A DNA stretch of 64,000 nt, from positions 23,631,604 through 23,695,603 of the forward strand of contig NC_088296.1 in the NCBI RefSeq assembly GCF_032854445.1. Direction: 5' to 3'. Shown piece by piece: positions 13,951 to 27,700 of this stretch. The notes under the pieces were generated by a model, which did no database searches, had not been told where the DNA came from, and saw only the letters and a list, made by a program, of their open reading frames with translations. Position 1 is the stretch's first letter; each line of letters begins with the position of its first letter. The translations under genes were made by a program, and so were the position numbers. The DNA is from Liolophura sinensis. Its lineage: Eukaryota > Mollusca > Polyplacophora > Chitonida > Chitonidae.

Positions 13951-14632
13951 TATGTGTTGGTTGATACCGTGTCAGGTTAAGTGGAAACATGATCTCATGT
14001 CGCTCATGTCACTACACGCGTATCATTAAAACGCAAACCAGGGTGCACGTGACGTACGGGGAAACAGCTGCGTTCTTTTGCTCGATAGATCATAATTGAT
14101 AACGTTTTGAACCAATTTGTGGACAAAGACAAAAAGTTATGCTTTTTAAACTTCATGTGAGATACTGTATTGATCCATATATGCATTTAGTAATCTGGCA
14201 TCGTCTTTTCTGTTAAAATGAGTACAAGTCATGTATTTTTCGTGTGTACGTATGTCTGGGCTGCCAGTTTGCATGACTCTAGAGGGACAGTTTCAAGTGT
14301 TCAGGTATCCAGAAAATTGTTGTTTATTGTACATATTGATTTTTAGATATACATATATTAATATAGCATACTGTGTGTACAGCTTGTCTGGTAAATATTT
14401 AATACACATTTATATTGTTGTCTACAAACTGATAGATAATATGACGTCTGCCACTGAGGTGGCGCTTTTTAAGTGGATAGAGGAAAATTCTTCTGAAAAA
14501 TCCACATTTCCAATACGACTTGAGGAGGCAATACTGCAGCACATGCAGCCGTGGTAACTGGATTTGTTGACGTAAGTTTGTTGAATGACTTACATGTAGG
14601 CGTGGTGTGGTTTTCAGGAGGTGTAATTTGGG

Positions 14633-14720
14633 GAGCGGAGCATGGCTCAATAGTTAAGGCTGGTGTATAATTCCTAGTGGGCAAATAAGATGTGGGTTCA
14701 AACATGGCTTTGTGCAGAAA
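14633..14720 (+). mobile_element. tRNA-like SINE head (third family, SINE-C)
   Basis: The sequence gagcatggctcaatagttaa gives an A box-like word, and gtgggttcaaacat a B box-like word, 50 bases apart. A related diverged copy lies at about 16785-16940 (ggctgagtggttaa ... tttgtagatttcctggttgttattg). The tandem array that follows is built from this element's body. Confidence 0.5.
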
Positions 14721-15392
14721 ATTTTGCAGATACCCTTACCATTATTGTTTACGTGCCTTTGTGATGACAGCAATCATATGGCCTTGTGATGACAGCAATC
14801 ACGGCTTTGGCCACAAAATTTTGTAGATACCCTTACTGTTATTGTGTACATGCCCTTGTCATGACAGCAATCACGGCTTTGGACAGGAAATTTTGTAGAT
14901 ACCCTTACCGTTATTGTTTACGTGCCTTTGTGATGACAGCAATCATATGGCCTTGTGATGACAGCAATCACGGCTTTGGGCACGGAATTTTGTAGATATC
15001 CTTATCTTTATTGTTATGTGCCCTTGTCATGACAGCAATCATTGCTTTGGACAGGAAAGTTTGTAGATACCCTTATCCTTATTGTTTACGTGCCTTTGTG
15101 ATGACAGCAATCACGTCTTTGGACAGGAAATTTTGTAGATACCCTTATCATTATTATGTACATGCCTTTGTGATGACAGCAATCACATGTCTTTGTGATG
15201 ACAGCAATCACGTCTTTAGACAAGAAATTTTGTAGATACCCTTATCCTTGTTGTTATGTGCCCTTGTCATGACATCAATCACGGCTTTGGACAGGAAATT
15301 TTGTAGATACCCTTACTGTTATTGTTTATATGCCTTTGTGATGACAGCAATCATTGCTTTGGACAGGAAAGTTTGTAGATGTGCTGACCCGT
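14721..15392. repeat. About 72-bp tandem repeat grown from a SINE body
   Basis: Units carry gaaattttgtagataccctt, then ttattgtttacgtgcc, then gatgacagcaatcacggctt. About nine units are seen, some with an inner duplication of the gatgacagcaatca part. The same sequence, single copy and diverged, follows the SINE-C head at 16785. Confidence 0.85.
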
Positions 15393-15434
15393 ATTGGGTA
15401 CGTGCCCTTGCAGGCAGCTGACCAAGCGGATAGG

Positions 15435-15532
15435 CTTGGGCTTTGCCAGGTTTACTTCCACCATAATGCTGGCAGTTGTTGCAGAAGTGAAATATTTTGA
15501 ATACAGCGTAAAAACATCAGTGAATCAATCAA
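15435..15532 (+). mobile_element. SINE-A 3' fragment
   Basis: It contains gggctttgccaggttt, ccaccataatgctggc and a diverged tail, about 50 bases left of the exon 1 acceptor of MGAT1. Confidence 0.7.
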
Positions 15533-15581
15533 TTATTTTACATGTATTTTACATTTTTACATGTATGTGTTGCCTTTGCAG

Positions 15582-15657
15582 ATCTATGACTCCATGGCTT
15601 GGATGTTGGTGTACTCCCCTTGGTTAACCTTTGACCTTTGCCTCTGACCTTGTCACC
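15582..15657 (+). promoter_or_regulatory. Probable 5' UTR part of MGAT1 exon 1, with two short upstream ORFs
   Basis: A pyrimidine-rich acceptor (tgcctttgcag) ends at 15581, so the first coding exon may start at 15582 with upstream non-coding exons further left. If so, the leader holds ATGs at 15586 (stop 15625-15627) and 15594 (stop 15645-15647). Both upstream ORFs close before the main ATG at 15658. The leader also contains acctttgacctttg, a direct-repeat nuclear-receptor-like motif. No transcript evidence is available, so the boundary is an inference. Confidence 0.4.
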
Positions 15658-15768
15658 ATGAGACTGAGGAAGAAGCGGTACATGGTGGTTGTGGTTGTGA
15701 TGGTCTTCCTCTCCTGGAATGTCCTTACCTACTATGTCCTCGTCTCAAAACCATCACAAGCTGGACAG
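15658..15768 (+). CDS. MGAT1: MGAT1 exon 1: cytosolic tail and signal anchor
   Basis: Encodes residues 1-37. It opens MRLRKKR, then a hydrophobic run rich in Val followed by [13 protein letters not shown], as in a type II Golgi membrane protein. The start lies in a good context (gtcaccATGa) and is the only in-frame Met that precedes the basic tail. The donor is cag|gttagt, phase 0. A 5' UTR part may begin at 15582, after a ttgcag acceptor. Confidence 0.92.
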
Positions 15769-18700
15769 GTTAGTTCTGGTTTTATGCCTTTCAGATTGAC
15801 TTGTATATTTATTTATGTTTTTGATTGGTATTTTATACTTTAATTTAGAATGTTTCACTTTTACGACAACATCCAGCTTGATTGACTTGTATAAGAATGC
15901 ATGCTAAGTCAAAGGGTTATAGATTGATTTTCACTCTCATTTTTGGTGTTATACCTCCCAGATCGTACAGATATATCAGAATAGTTCTACTTTTAAGTTT
16001 ATTTTTCTAACTGTCCGACTGACTTTTGAAATCATATGGAGTCTCATTTTATAATTCATGAGAAAAGTGTTTGTTTGTTCTTTTGTGTTAGTATTAATTA
16101 TGGCTTAATGTTTGGTTTGAGAGTTTCACTTCACTCATAGTATGAGAAGAAACTTCAGTATCAGTTTTAAACTGAGATGGTACGTCTAGCCCCTCTTTGT
16201 AATAGTGGCTTTAATAGACCTGATCTTAACCTTTCCTCTATTGGTCCAATGAAATTCTCGCTTCTGTATTGGACAGATTTTTCAAGCAGTATATTATAGC
16301 GATTTTCATTGGTAGTTCATTTCTGTTTTAGAGAATCATGTATTATGATTGAGGGTATGATTACAAATGTAATCCCATGTCTTTATATTTATTTATTTAA
16401 TTTTTGTTTAATGCTGTACTCAAGACTATGTCACTTATATGACGACTGTCAGCACTGTGGTGGGAGAAAAAGGGACAGAGCCAGGGAAAACCCACGCCTA
16501 TGTGCTGGAAGTTGCTGAAAGACCTTCCCAGGTTAGGCAGCAGAGGAAGCCGGCATGAGCTGGGCTTGAACTCACAGCATCTGCATTGGTCAGAGGCTTC
16601 TGGGTCATTGTGCCCCTCAGCAATGGAGACACCCCCCCCCCCCTCCTTCCCCCATGTCATTGTAAAATTTCTGCAAAAATATAGTTGACAGACTTCAACC
16701 CAAAGTGATTGATAATGTGTCATGAATATACATGCTAATTATGTACACTTAATTGCTTGTCTTGTTTTGACATGCACATGAAGGAGCAGGCCTAGGCTGA
16801 GTGGTTAAAATAATCCTATTTGTCTTGAATTTGCAAGCTTTTAAAGAACACATAAGCTGTGGATTTCAGATCAGCTTTTTACAGGGAATTTGTAGATTTC
16901 CTGGTTGTTATTGTTCATGGGGCCTTGGTGACAAAGAGGCGGTAAAGACTCTCGTGTGGCCATCATCTGTGAAAAAGTAAATCATACATTTACATGAATT
17001 GTCCAAAAGTTGTCCATTTCAATCATTAAGTCGTTTTGTAGAGGGCAGGTGTTGTTTTGTGGGAAATTGCTTCCGGACTTCCTCGCTAGTGAGAATGGTT
17101 TAGGTTTTACCACGTGTGACCTTTCCCGGCGTAGCCTCCTGGGATAGATTTGACTGTGGAAGGATGGCAGGCTTAACTACATGGTGTGCGGCAGGATTTT
17201 GACAAAGTGAGGGGTGGGGAGGGGGGGGCTCTTGTGGGTTGGGGAGTGTGGGAAGTGATTTGGAAAGGAAACTCTTGTAGTCCAGAAAATTACTTGTGTC
17301 TTAGATGTATTTGGGTCTGGAGTTTAGGGAATACCTAATGGAAATTGTCTGATGTTTGGAGATTTTGTGAATTATGCTGTGCTTTTCTGGTTGGCTTCAC
17401 CAGGTGTGCTGTTGGCTTCACCAGGTTAATACCTGAGCACATTGAGTGTCATTGAGTGTGTTTTGCTACTTAACATATATACCTTCACATTTGAATATCC
17501 TGATGTATTTTCTCAGGAAGGATTAGTGTTAGGAAAAAGACAAATGTATCGTATTACTTAAAAAAGTAGGGGTATATTTTATGTACGTGTCATTGAGCGA
17601 CAACCTTTAGTCTTTTAATAATGAAATAAGCATTGTACCAGTATATTTATTTATTTGTTTATTTGATTTATATTTTATGCCGTACTGAAGAATAGTGCCC
17701 TGGGAAAAACCCACAACCACCCGCAGGTTGCTGACAGACTTTCCTCTTGTGTGGCCAGAGAGGAAGCCAGCATGAGCTTGATTTGAACTCACAGCAACCG
17801 TATTGGTGACAGGCTCCTGTGTCAGTGTGTTGCGCTTTCCCTCTAGCCCCCTAGCCACGGAGGCCCCTTGTATCAACATAACATTAAGAATTTGAGGAAG
17901 GAAAACAATACATGCATATCAACAGGGTTTAGCTAATGGTGAATTATTCCGTCACATGTATGGAAATGTAGAAACTGAGAGGGTTGAGCGTAAATGCCTC
18001 ACCCATTCTCCATCCCCTACTCTCCTTGAATACCTCACCCATTCTCCATCCCCTATCCTCCTTGAATACCTCACCCATTTTCCATCGTCTACCCTCCTTG
18101 AATCCCACACCCATTCTCCGTCCTCTACCCTCCTTGAATACCTCACCCATTCTCCATCCTCTACCCTCCTTGAATACCTCACCCATTCTCCATCCCCTAC
18201 CCTTCTTGAATCCCACACCCATTCTCCATCCCCTATCCTCCTTGAATACCACACCCATTCTCCATCCTCTACCCTCCTTGAATCCCACACCCATTCTCCG
18301 TCCTCTACCCTCCTTGAATCCCACACCCATTCTCCATCCTCTACCTTCCTTGAATCCCACACCCATTCTCCATCCCCTACCCTCCTTGAATACCTCACCC
18401 ATTCTCCATCCCCTACCCTCCTTGAATCCCACACCCATTCTCCATCCCCTACCCTCCTTGAATACCTCACCCATTCTCCGTCCTCTACCCTCCTTGAATC
18501 CCACACCCATTCTCCATCCCCTACCCTCCCTGAATACCACACCCATTCTCCATCCCCTATCCTCCTTGAATACCTCACCCATTTTCCATCGTCTACCCTC
18601 CTTGAATCCCACACCCATTCTCCGTCCTCTACCCTCCTTGAACGCCACACCCATTCTCCATCCCCTATCCTCCTTGAATACCTCACCCATTCTCCATCCT

Positions 18701-21700
18701 CTACCCTCCTTGAATCCCACACCCATTCTCCATCCCCTACCCTCCTTGAATACCTCACCCATTCTCCATCCTCTACCCTCCTTGAATCCCACACCCATTC
18801 TCCATCCTCTACCCTCCTTGAATACCTCACCCATTCTCCATCCTCTACCCTCCTTGAATACCTCACTCATTCTCCATCCTCTACCCTCCTTGAATACCTC
18901 ACCCATTCTCCATTCTCTACCCTCCTTGAATACCTCACCCATTCTCCATCCTCTACCCTCCTTGAATACCTCACCCATTCTCCATCCCCTATCCTCCTTG
19001 AATACCTCACCCATTCTCCATCCCCTACCCTCCCTGAATACCACACCCATTCTCCATCCCCTATCCTCCTTGAATACCACACCCATTCTCCATCCTCTAC
19101 CCTCCTTGAATGCCACACCCATTCTCCATCCTCTACCCTCCTTGAATGCCACACCCATTCTCCATCCTCTACCTTCCTTGAATACCTCACCCATTCTCCA
19201 TCCTCTACCCTCCTTGAATACCTCACCCATTCTCCATCCTCTACCCTCCTTGAATACCTCACCCATTCTCCATCCCCTATCCTCCTTGAATACCACACCC
19301 ATTCTCCATCCTCTACCCTCCTTGAATACCACACCCATTCTCCATCCTCTACCCTCCTTGAATGCCACACCCATTCTCCATCCTCTACCCTCCTTGAATG
19401 CCACACCCATTCTCCATCCTCTACCCCCCTTGAATACCTCACCCATTCTCCATCCTCTACCCTCCTTGAATGCCACACCCATTCTCCGTCCTCTACCCTC
19501 CTTGAACGCCACACCCATTCTCCATCCCCTATCCTCCTTGAATACCTCACCCATTCTCCATCCTCTACCCTCCTTGAATCCCACACCCATTCTCCATCCT
19601 CTACCTTCCTTGAATACCTCACCCATTCTCCGTCCTCTACCCTCCTTGAATCCCACACCCATTCTCCATCCTCTACCCTCCTTGAATACCTCACCCATTC
19701 TCCATCCCCTATCCTCCTTGAATACCACACCCATTCTCCATCCTCTACCCTCCTTGAATGCCACACCCATTCTCCATCCTCTACCCTCCTTGAATGCCAC
19801 ACCCATTCTCCATCCTCTACCTTCCTTGAATACCTCACCCATTCTCCATCCTCTACCCTCCTTGAATACCTCACTCATTCTCCATCCTCTACCCTCCTTG
19901 AATACCTCACCCATTCTCCATTCTCTACCCTCCTTGAATACCTCACCCATTCTCCATCCTCTACCCTCCTTGAATACCTCACCCATTCTCCATCCTCTAC
20001 CCTCCTTGAATACCTCACCCATTCTCCATCCTCTACCCTCCTTGAATACCTCACCCATTCTCCATCCTCTACCCTCCTTGAATACCTCACCCATTCTCCA
20101 TCCTCTACCCTCCTTGAATACCTCACCCATTCTCCATCCCCTATCCTCCTTGAATACCACACCCATTCTCCATCCTCTACCTTCCTTGAATACCACACCC
20201 ATTCTCCATCCTCTACCCTCCCTGAATACCTCACTCATTCTCCATCCCCTACCCTCCTTGAATCCCACACCCATTCTCCATCCCCTATCCTCCTTGAATA
20301 CCACACCCATTCTCCATCCTCTACCCTCCTTGAATCCCACACCCATTCTCCATCCCCTATCCTCCTTGAATACCACACCCATTCTCCATCCTCTACCCTC
20401 CTTGAATCCCACACCCATTCTCCATCCTCTACCCTCCTTGAATCCCACACCCATTCTCCATCCTCTACCTTCCTTGAATACCACACCCATCCTCCATCCC
20501 CTACCCTTCTTGAAAACATTGCCAGGAGATCAGATGACATTTGGCTCACATTTTCAGGTCATTTCATCTTTAACTCTTGTGGGCACAGTGTCTCGAAAAT
20601 TGCATGATTGACAATAATGATTTCTGATCTTTGTTGGTGCAGGGGCTCGTATTCAGATGAGCTGTGGAACCAGGTCATTTCGGTTAATACTAGGGCGTTG
20701 TAGGGTTGGGGGTTTGGGGGCGGGTTATGGGTGGTTTGGCTACTTGGGTAGTTAACAGGTTAATTGTCAGATGCCACAGCTGTAATAGATGCACCACTGG
20801 ATTCTGCTCCTGGGTTCATAATGGGGAATGAAGTCCCGGAAGTAGAAGTCAGGCAATGATTGACTGCTTGACCTTGAAATGGACACCTCCCAAAGGACCA
20901 CTAGCTGGTGTATAATGAGGGTCAACCATAAATGGGTCAGTAGGGAGCCTTCCAACAGAGTTTAATGGTGTGTGATGTTAATAGAGGATCAGAGAGATGG
21001 CGCCATCCTTGGCAGCTGATCCACCAGCATACATGTGTCCAGGGACATGTCTTCATTAAATCACGGTACAGATGACGACAAGATTGCATGGTACAGAGTC
21101 AGTTTGGAAAACTTCAAATCCAGAAGCGTGAGCTTCCGTCAGGAATTTAGTAACTTTTCCTGGTGTACAGTGGCGAATCAGATGAACAATAGTTGTTCTC
21201 TTGCAGTACTCCATGAATACTAAATACTTTAACTTTATTTATTTATTTGATTGGTGTTTTACGCCGTACTCAAGAATACTTCACTTATACGGCAGCAGCC
21301 AGCGTTATGGTGGGAGAAAACCGAACAAAGCCCGAGGGAAACCCACAACCGTCCACAGATTGCTGGCAGGCCTTCCTATTTATGGCCAGAGAGGAAACCA
21401 GCATGAACTGGACTTGAACTCACAGCGAAGCTAAATATTTTAATACCAGTTTGCTCACAAATTGTCATTGGAGAAGCAGGGTAATAGGCGATGGAATAGT
21501 TTTCAGGTGTGAATAACCTTTAAGCAGGATCAAGATGGTGTCATGTGTGATACAGTAAAATTTTATGAAATAAATAATTTATTATAATAATTTCAATCCC
21601 CAAAATCTATATTTTAATTTACACATCATTTTGATGTTAGTTTGAAATGTTAATAAGTGTTTTTAAGTCTTCCCAGTGTTTTTGAGATTTGAATTTCTGG

Positions 21701-24700
21701 CTCAATAATTGAGATTTGTGTGAAACTCTGACTGTTACAACAAGCAAGAAACACATTTAATAGCCATTGCAAAAGTTATTGCGTACTTTTAAGTACTTGG
21801 CCAATAGAAATGTCCTAAAATTACCAAGAGGCTATATTTTTTTCTGCAAAATCTGCTGTGAATGCCTGGATGCTTCTAGTAGAAATGAATCCACATTTTC
21901 CCTATAGTCCAGTAATGTACAGGATGCTTACCTCCTCGGTGAATCCACATTTTTCCTATTGTCCAGTAATGTACAGGATGCTTACCTCCTCGGTGAATCC
22001 ACATTTTTCCTATAGTCCAGTAATGTACAGGATGCTTAGCTCCTCAGTGAATCCATATTTTTCCTATAGTCCAGTAATGTATAGGATGCTTACGTCCTCG
22101 GTGAATCCACATTTTCCCTATTGTCCAGTAATGTACAGGATGCTTAGCTCCTCAGTGAATCCACATTTTCCCTATTGTCCGGTAATGTACAGGATGCTTA
22201 GCTCTTGGGTGAATCCACATTTTCCCTATTGTCCAGTAATGTACAGGATGCTTAGCTCCTCGGGGAATCCACATTTTTCCTATTGTCCAGTAATGTACAG
22301 GATGCTTACCTCCTCGGTGAATCCACATTTTCCCTATTGTCCAGTAATGTACAGGATGCTTACCTCCTCGGTGAATCCACATTTTCCCTATTGTCCAGTA
22401 ATGTACAGGATGCTTACCTCCTTGGTGAATCCACATTTTTCCTATTGTCCAGTAATGTACAGGATGCTTAGCTCCTCAGTGAATCCACATTTTTCCTATT
22501 GTCCAGTAATGTACAGGATGCTTTGCTCCTCGGTGAATCCACATTTTTCCTATTGTCCAGTAATGTACAGGATGCTTAGCTCCTCGGGGAATCCACATTT
22601 TTCCTATTGTCCAGTAATGTACAGGATGCTTACCTCCTCGGTGAATCCACATTTTTCCTATTGTCCAGTAATGTACAGGATGCTTACCTCCTCGGTGAAT
22701 CCACATTTTCCCTATTGTCCAGTAATGTACAGGATGCTTAGCTCCTGGGTGAATCCACATTTTCCCTATTGTCCAGTAATGTACAGGATGCTTACCTCCT
22801 TGGTGAATCCACATTTTTCCTATTGTCCAGTAATGTACAGGATGCTTAGCTCCTCGGTGAATCCACATTTTCCCTATTGTCCAGTAATGTACAGGATGCT
22901 TTGCTCCTCGGTGAATCCACATTTTTCCTATTGTCCAGTAATGTACAGGATGCTTAGCTCCTCGGGGAATCCACATTTTTCCTATTGTCCAGTAATGTAC
23001 AGGATGCTTAGCTCCTCGGTGAATCCACATTTTCCCTATTGTCCAGTAATGTACAGGATGCTTACCTCCTCGGTGAATCCACATTTTTCCTATTGTCCAG
23101 TAATGTACAGGATGCTTACCTCCTCGGTGAATCCACATTTTTCCTATTGTCCAGTAATGTACAGGATGCTTACCTCCTCGATGAATCCACATTTATCCTA
23201 TTGTCCAGTAATGTACAGGATGCTTACCTCCTCGATGAATCCACATTTATCCTATTGTCCAGTAATGTACAGGATGCTTACCTCCTCGGTGAATCCACAT
23301 TTTCCCTATTGTCCAGTAATGTACAGGATGCTTACCTCCTCGGTGAATCCACATTTTTCCCATTGTCCAGTAATGTACAGTATGCTTACCTCCTCGATGA
23401 ATCCACATTTTCCCTATTGTCCAGTAATGTACAGGATGCTTACCTCCTCGGTGAATCCACATTTATCCTGTTGTCCAGTAATGTACAGTATGCTTACCTC
23501 CTCAGTGAATCCACATTTTCCCTATTGTCCAGTAATGTACAGGATGCTTACCTCCTCGGTGAATCCACATTTTTCCCATTGTCCAGTAATGTACAGGATG
23601 CTTACCTCCTCGGTGAATCCACATTTTTCCCATTGTCCAGTAATGTACAGTATGCTTACCTCCTCTATGAATCCACATTTTCCCTATTGTCCAGTAATGT
23701 ACTGGATGCTTACCTCCTCGGTGAATCCACATTTATCCTGTTGTCCAGTAATGTACAGTATGCTTACCTCCTCAGTGAATCCACATTTTCCCTATTGTCC
23801 AGTAATGTACAGGATGCTTACCTCCTCGGTGAATCCACATTTTCCCTATTGTCCAGTAATGTACAGGATGCTTACCTCCTCGGTGAATCTACATTTTTCC
23901 TATTGTCCAGTAATGTACAGGATGCTTTGCTCCTGGGTGAATCCACATTTTCCCTATTGTCCAGTAATGTACAGGATGCTTACCTCCTGGGTGAATCCAC
24001 ATTTTTCCTATTGTCCAGTAATGTACAGGATGCTTAGCTCCTCGGGGAATCCACATTTTTCCTATTGTCCAGTAATGTACAGGATGCTTTGCTCCTCGGC
24101 GAATCCACATTTATCCTGTTGTCCAGTAATGTACAGTATGCTTACCTCCTCAGTGAATCCACATTTTTCCTATTGTCCAGTAATGTACAGGATGCTTACC
24201 TCCTTGGTGAATCCACATTTTTCCTATTGTCCAGTAATGTACAGGATGCTTAGCTCCTTGGCGAATCCACATTTTTCCTATTGTCCAGTAATGTACAGGA
24301 TGCTTAGCTCCTTGGCGAATCCACATTTTTCTTATTGTCCAGTAATGTACAGGATGCTCACCTATTGGTGACACAAAAAGGCTGGCACAAAAAATTTACT
24401 GAAACTCATAGTAACATATGAATAATGTACTTCCTCCTAAACTTTGGCCCGTAAAAATGCATTTTAACAAGCACATGAAAGCCTTAGAATAATGCTCTTA
24501 ATGTCAACCTTGAAGTTTTTCTGATCAAGCTTCAGAAAAGACCCCAACATGATCTCATGAAGTGGAGGAATCATTCTGAATCAAGCTTCATGTGTCACTT
24601 GGAAAGTGGTGCACTTAAGCACCAAAATTGCACTACCACGTACCATGCATTTACAGTGTCTCATTTTCCACACAGAAATGTTTTATGGTACTCATTCATT

Positions 24701-27700
24701 GTTTTCATGAAAACAGATTTGCGGAATGCCAAAAACTTTATAACCAAAAAACCATTCTTGCCAAAAGAGAATGCTTGTATCAATTCTTTTGTCTTATAAT
24801 TGACTTTAAACTTGGGATTGGACTTGGGCCTGCTCTCTCACAAGGTAGTCAGAATATCCTGGGGGCCTCCGTGGCTCAGTTGGGTAGTGCGCTAGCGCAG
24901 GGTAATGACGCAGGAGCCTCTCACCAATGTGGTCTCTGTGAGTTCAAGTCCAGCTCATGCTGGCTTCCTCTCCGGCCATAAGTGAGAAGTTCTGCTACCA
25001 ACCTGCGGATAGTCATGGGTTTCCCCCGCTCTCTTTCCGGTTTCCACCCACCATAATGCTGGCTGTCATCAAATAAGTGAAATATTCTTGAGTATGGCAT
25101 AAAACACCAATCAAACAAATAAATAAGTAAAATATGCTGATATTAGACTGATGGCATGGACACACTCGTACTGAATATTGTCTGAATGGGGTGCAGAGGT
25201 TTCTATTCTCCTCTGACAGATTGACCTTGAACCCTGACAGGCCTTAGACAAGTCTGGTATGTATAAGGAATACTGTTCCTCTTGTTCCACCTCCCTAGGA
25301 GGGGTCGACATTTGTAAGTCTTCTGCTGACCCTGGGGGCATTTCTTGTCTGGCGTTGTACGTATTAGATTGAGAGTCAGACATGCAATACATGGATCTGT
25401 GTCCTCCCTTCCCTCCTCCCATTTCTTGTAGCACCCAAGCCATGTGTAAAATTACTTGTGTTATAACTGTATGGTAAATTACCTAAAATTTTGCCCAATA
25501 TTTATTGATTTATGTATTTATTTATTTACTAAAGTTGGAATACTTCTATGGATTCTTGTACAAAGCTGGAGCTATGGGAGTATGCAGAATTTGAAGAAAA
25601 ATGAACCCTGCTAATTATGTATTATTCACATGAATAAATATTATCATACAGTATGTGTGTTAAACTATTTAATTAATGTTTAGTGCCAAACGCAAGAATT
25701 TGGGGTCGGGGGTTGGGGGGGGGGACTACTTTTGTGGAGAAAATAGATCAAGCACATGTGTATATACTAAGCTATGTAAATTTTAACTTTTTATAATTAT
25801 CAGTACATGTAATCCAAGAATTGATAGCTATAATCTGAGGAAAATATTAAAAGCTAAAATAAAAGCTGAGGCTGACTAGACTTGATAGGCTGAATAAGGC
25901 AAGGATTGATTTGATCAGAGTGAGGCAAGAATTGATCACAAATGGGGAAGGACACAAGTTGATCAAATCTGGATAAAGCAAGAATTGATAGATTAAGTAA
26001 TGCAAGAATTGACGGCATCGACGACGGAATCAGCAGTGGGAGAGGCGATAGAATCAATCCTGCAGCACAAAACCCAGGAGTTGATTGACTCGGTAATCAT
26101 GCACATAATGTATAAAGAATGCATAAAATCCGTACGTTGAAAGAACATACATCAAAACAGGTTTATAGGGTGCTTGGGCCTGCAAGTTCAGAGCTCTTTG
26201 TCAAGTAGTAGGCAGATGAGACAAGGTTAAGCGAAACACCATGGAGCTGGGCCACATAAACCTCTGAACACAGCGTCTCAAGACCAGGGTGAGTTTAATT
26301 CTCGAGAGGTTTGCCTCGTCGTCAGCTCCCTCGTAAACTATGTAAGCACATCTCATGGGACAGACCTCCGATCATTCGTCCGGGAACATAGACGGACGGA
26401 AATTGAATTCTTTGCCTCACGTCGTCTTCTGGGTGGCTATGTTCTGCAGATGAGCTCAATCTGACCAAGTGGGATACCGTGAGATGTGTATGTGGAATGT
26501 GTACCCCACCCTGCAATCTCGCTCGGGGTCAGTTGTAATCGTGTAAATCTTGTAGATGGATCGGGGTATCTTTCACCGGGTTATATCGTTTTCGTGTTGA
26601 CGACAGAATTACCTGTGGCCTTGAGATATGGCCCTGGAAATTAATCTCTAATACAGTTTTGGGATTTTGCCAGCCATCTCTAGAAAAGCAGACAAACAGT
26701 CTGGATTCTGCATCAGTTGTAGTCTCTCGCCAAACAAGGCTCTAGGTTCAAATCTGTGTCAGGGATCATGTGTCCTGGAGCCTCGTTAGAGATTTAGGGT
26801 ACAATTGTACATTTATCTGTCAGTGGGAGGGACTTTGTAGGCCTTTCATTGTTTCCTTTGATCGTGTTGTAAAATATTTGCAGATGGCTAAATGATCTAA
26901 AAATGGTGTAAAGCATCATAAGCATTGCAAATGGTCAGTTAAAACTGGTAGTGAAAATTCTGGTAAAGTCAAGAATTTTATCTGAAAACGTCTTGGAAAG
27001 TCCTGGAATGTTTAAGCTTGTCAAATATGCATGAACCCTGAACTAGTGACCCTTTGACCTTTTACCTTTAGGTAAAGTAGTGATCAGCTGTCAGCCTGAT
27101 GTTGATAATACAGAAAAATGTCATATACACAGGAACTACAGATATTGTCCATCCATATTATCAGTGTTTCAATGTTAATCTATCTTTAATACTGGTAATT
27201 GTCAGATCAGGCTCTAGATGTTAATAATATAGAAAAGTGTCATCATGTATACAGTAACTACAGATATTGTCCATTCATATTATCAGTGTTTTGATTTTAA
27301 TCTCTCTTTAATACTGGTAATTGTCAGATCAGGCTCTAGATGTTAATAATATAGAAAAGTGTCATCATGTATACAGTAACTACAGATATTGTCCATCCAT
27401 ATTATCAGTGTTTCGAACTTAATCTCTCTTTAATACTGGTAATTGTCAGATCAGGCTCTGGATGTTAATATAGAAAGGTGTCATCATGTATACAGTAATT
27501 ACAGATATTGTCCATCCATATTATCAGTGTTTCGAACTTAATCTCTCTTTAATACTGGTAATTGTGAGATCAGGCTCTGGGTGTTAATAATATAGAAAAG
27601 TGTCATCATGTATACAGTAATTACAGATATTGTCCATCCATATTATCAGTGTTTTGATGTTAATCTCTCTTTAATACTGGTAATTGTCAGATCAGGCTCT

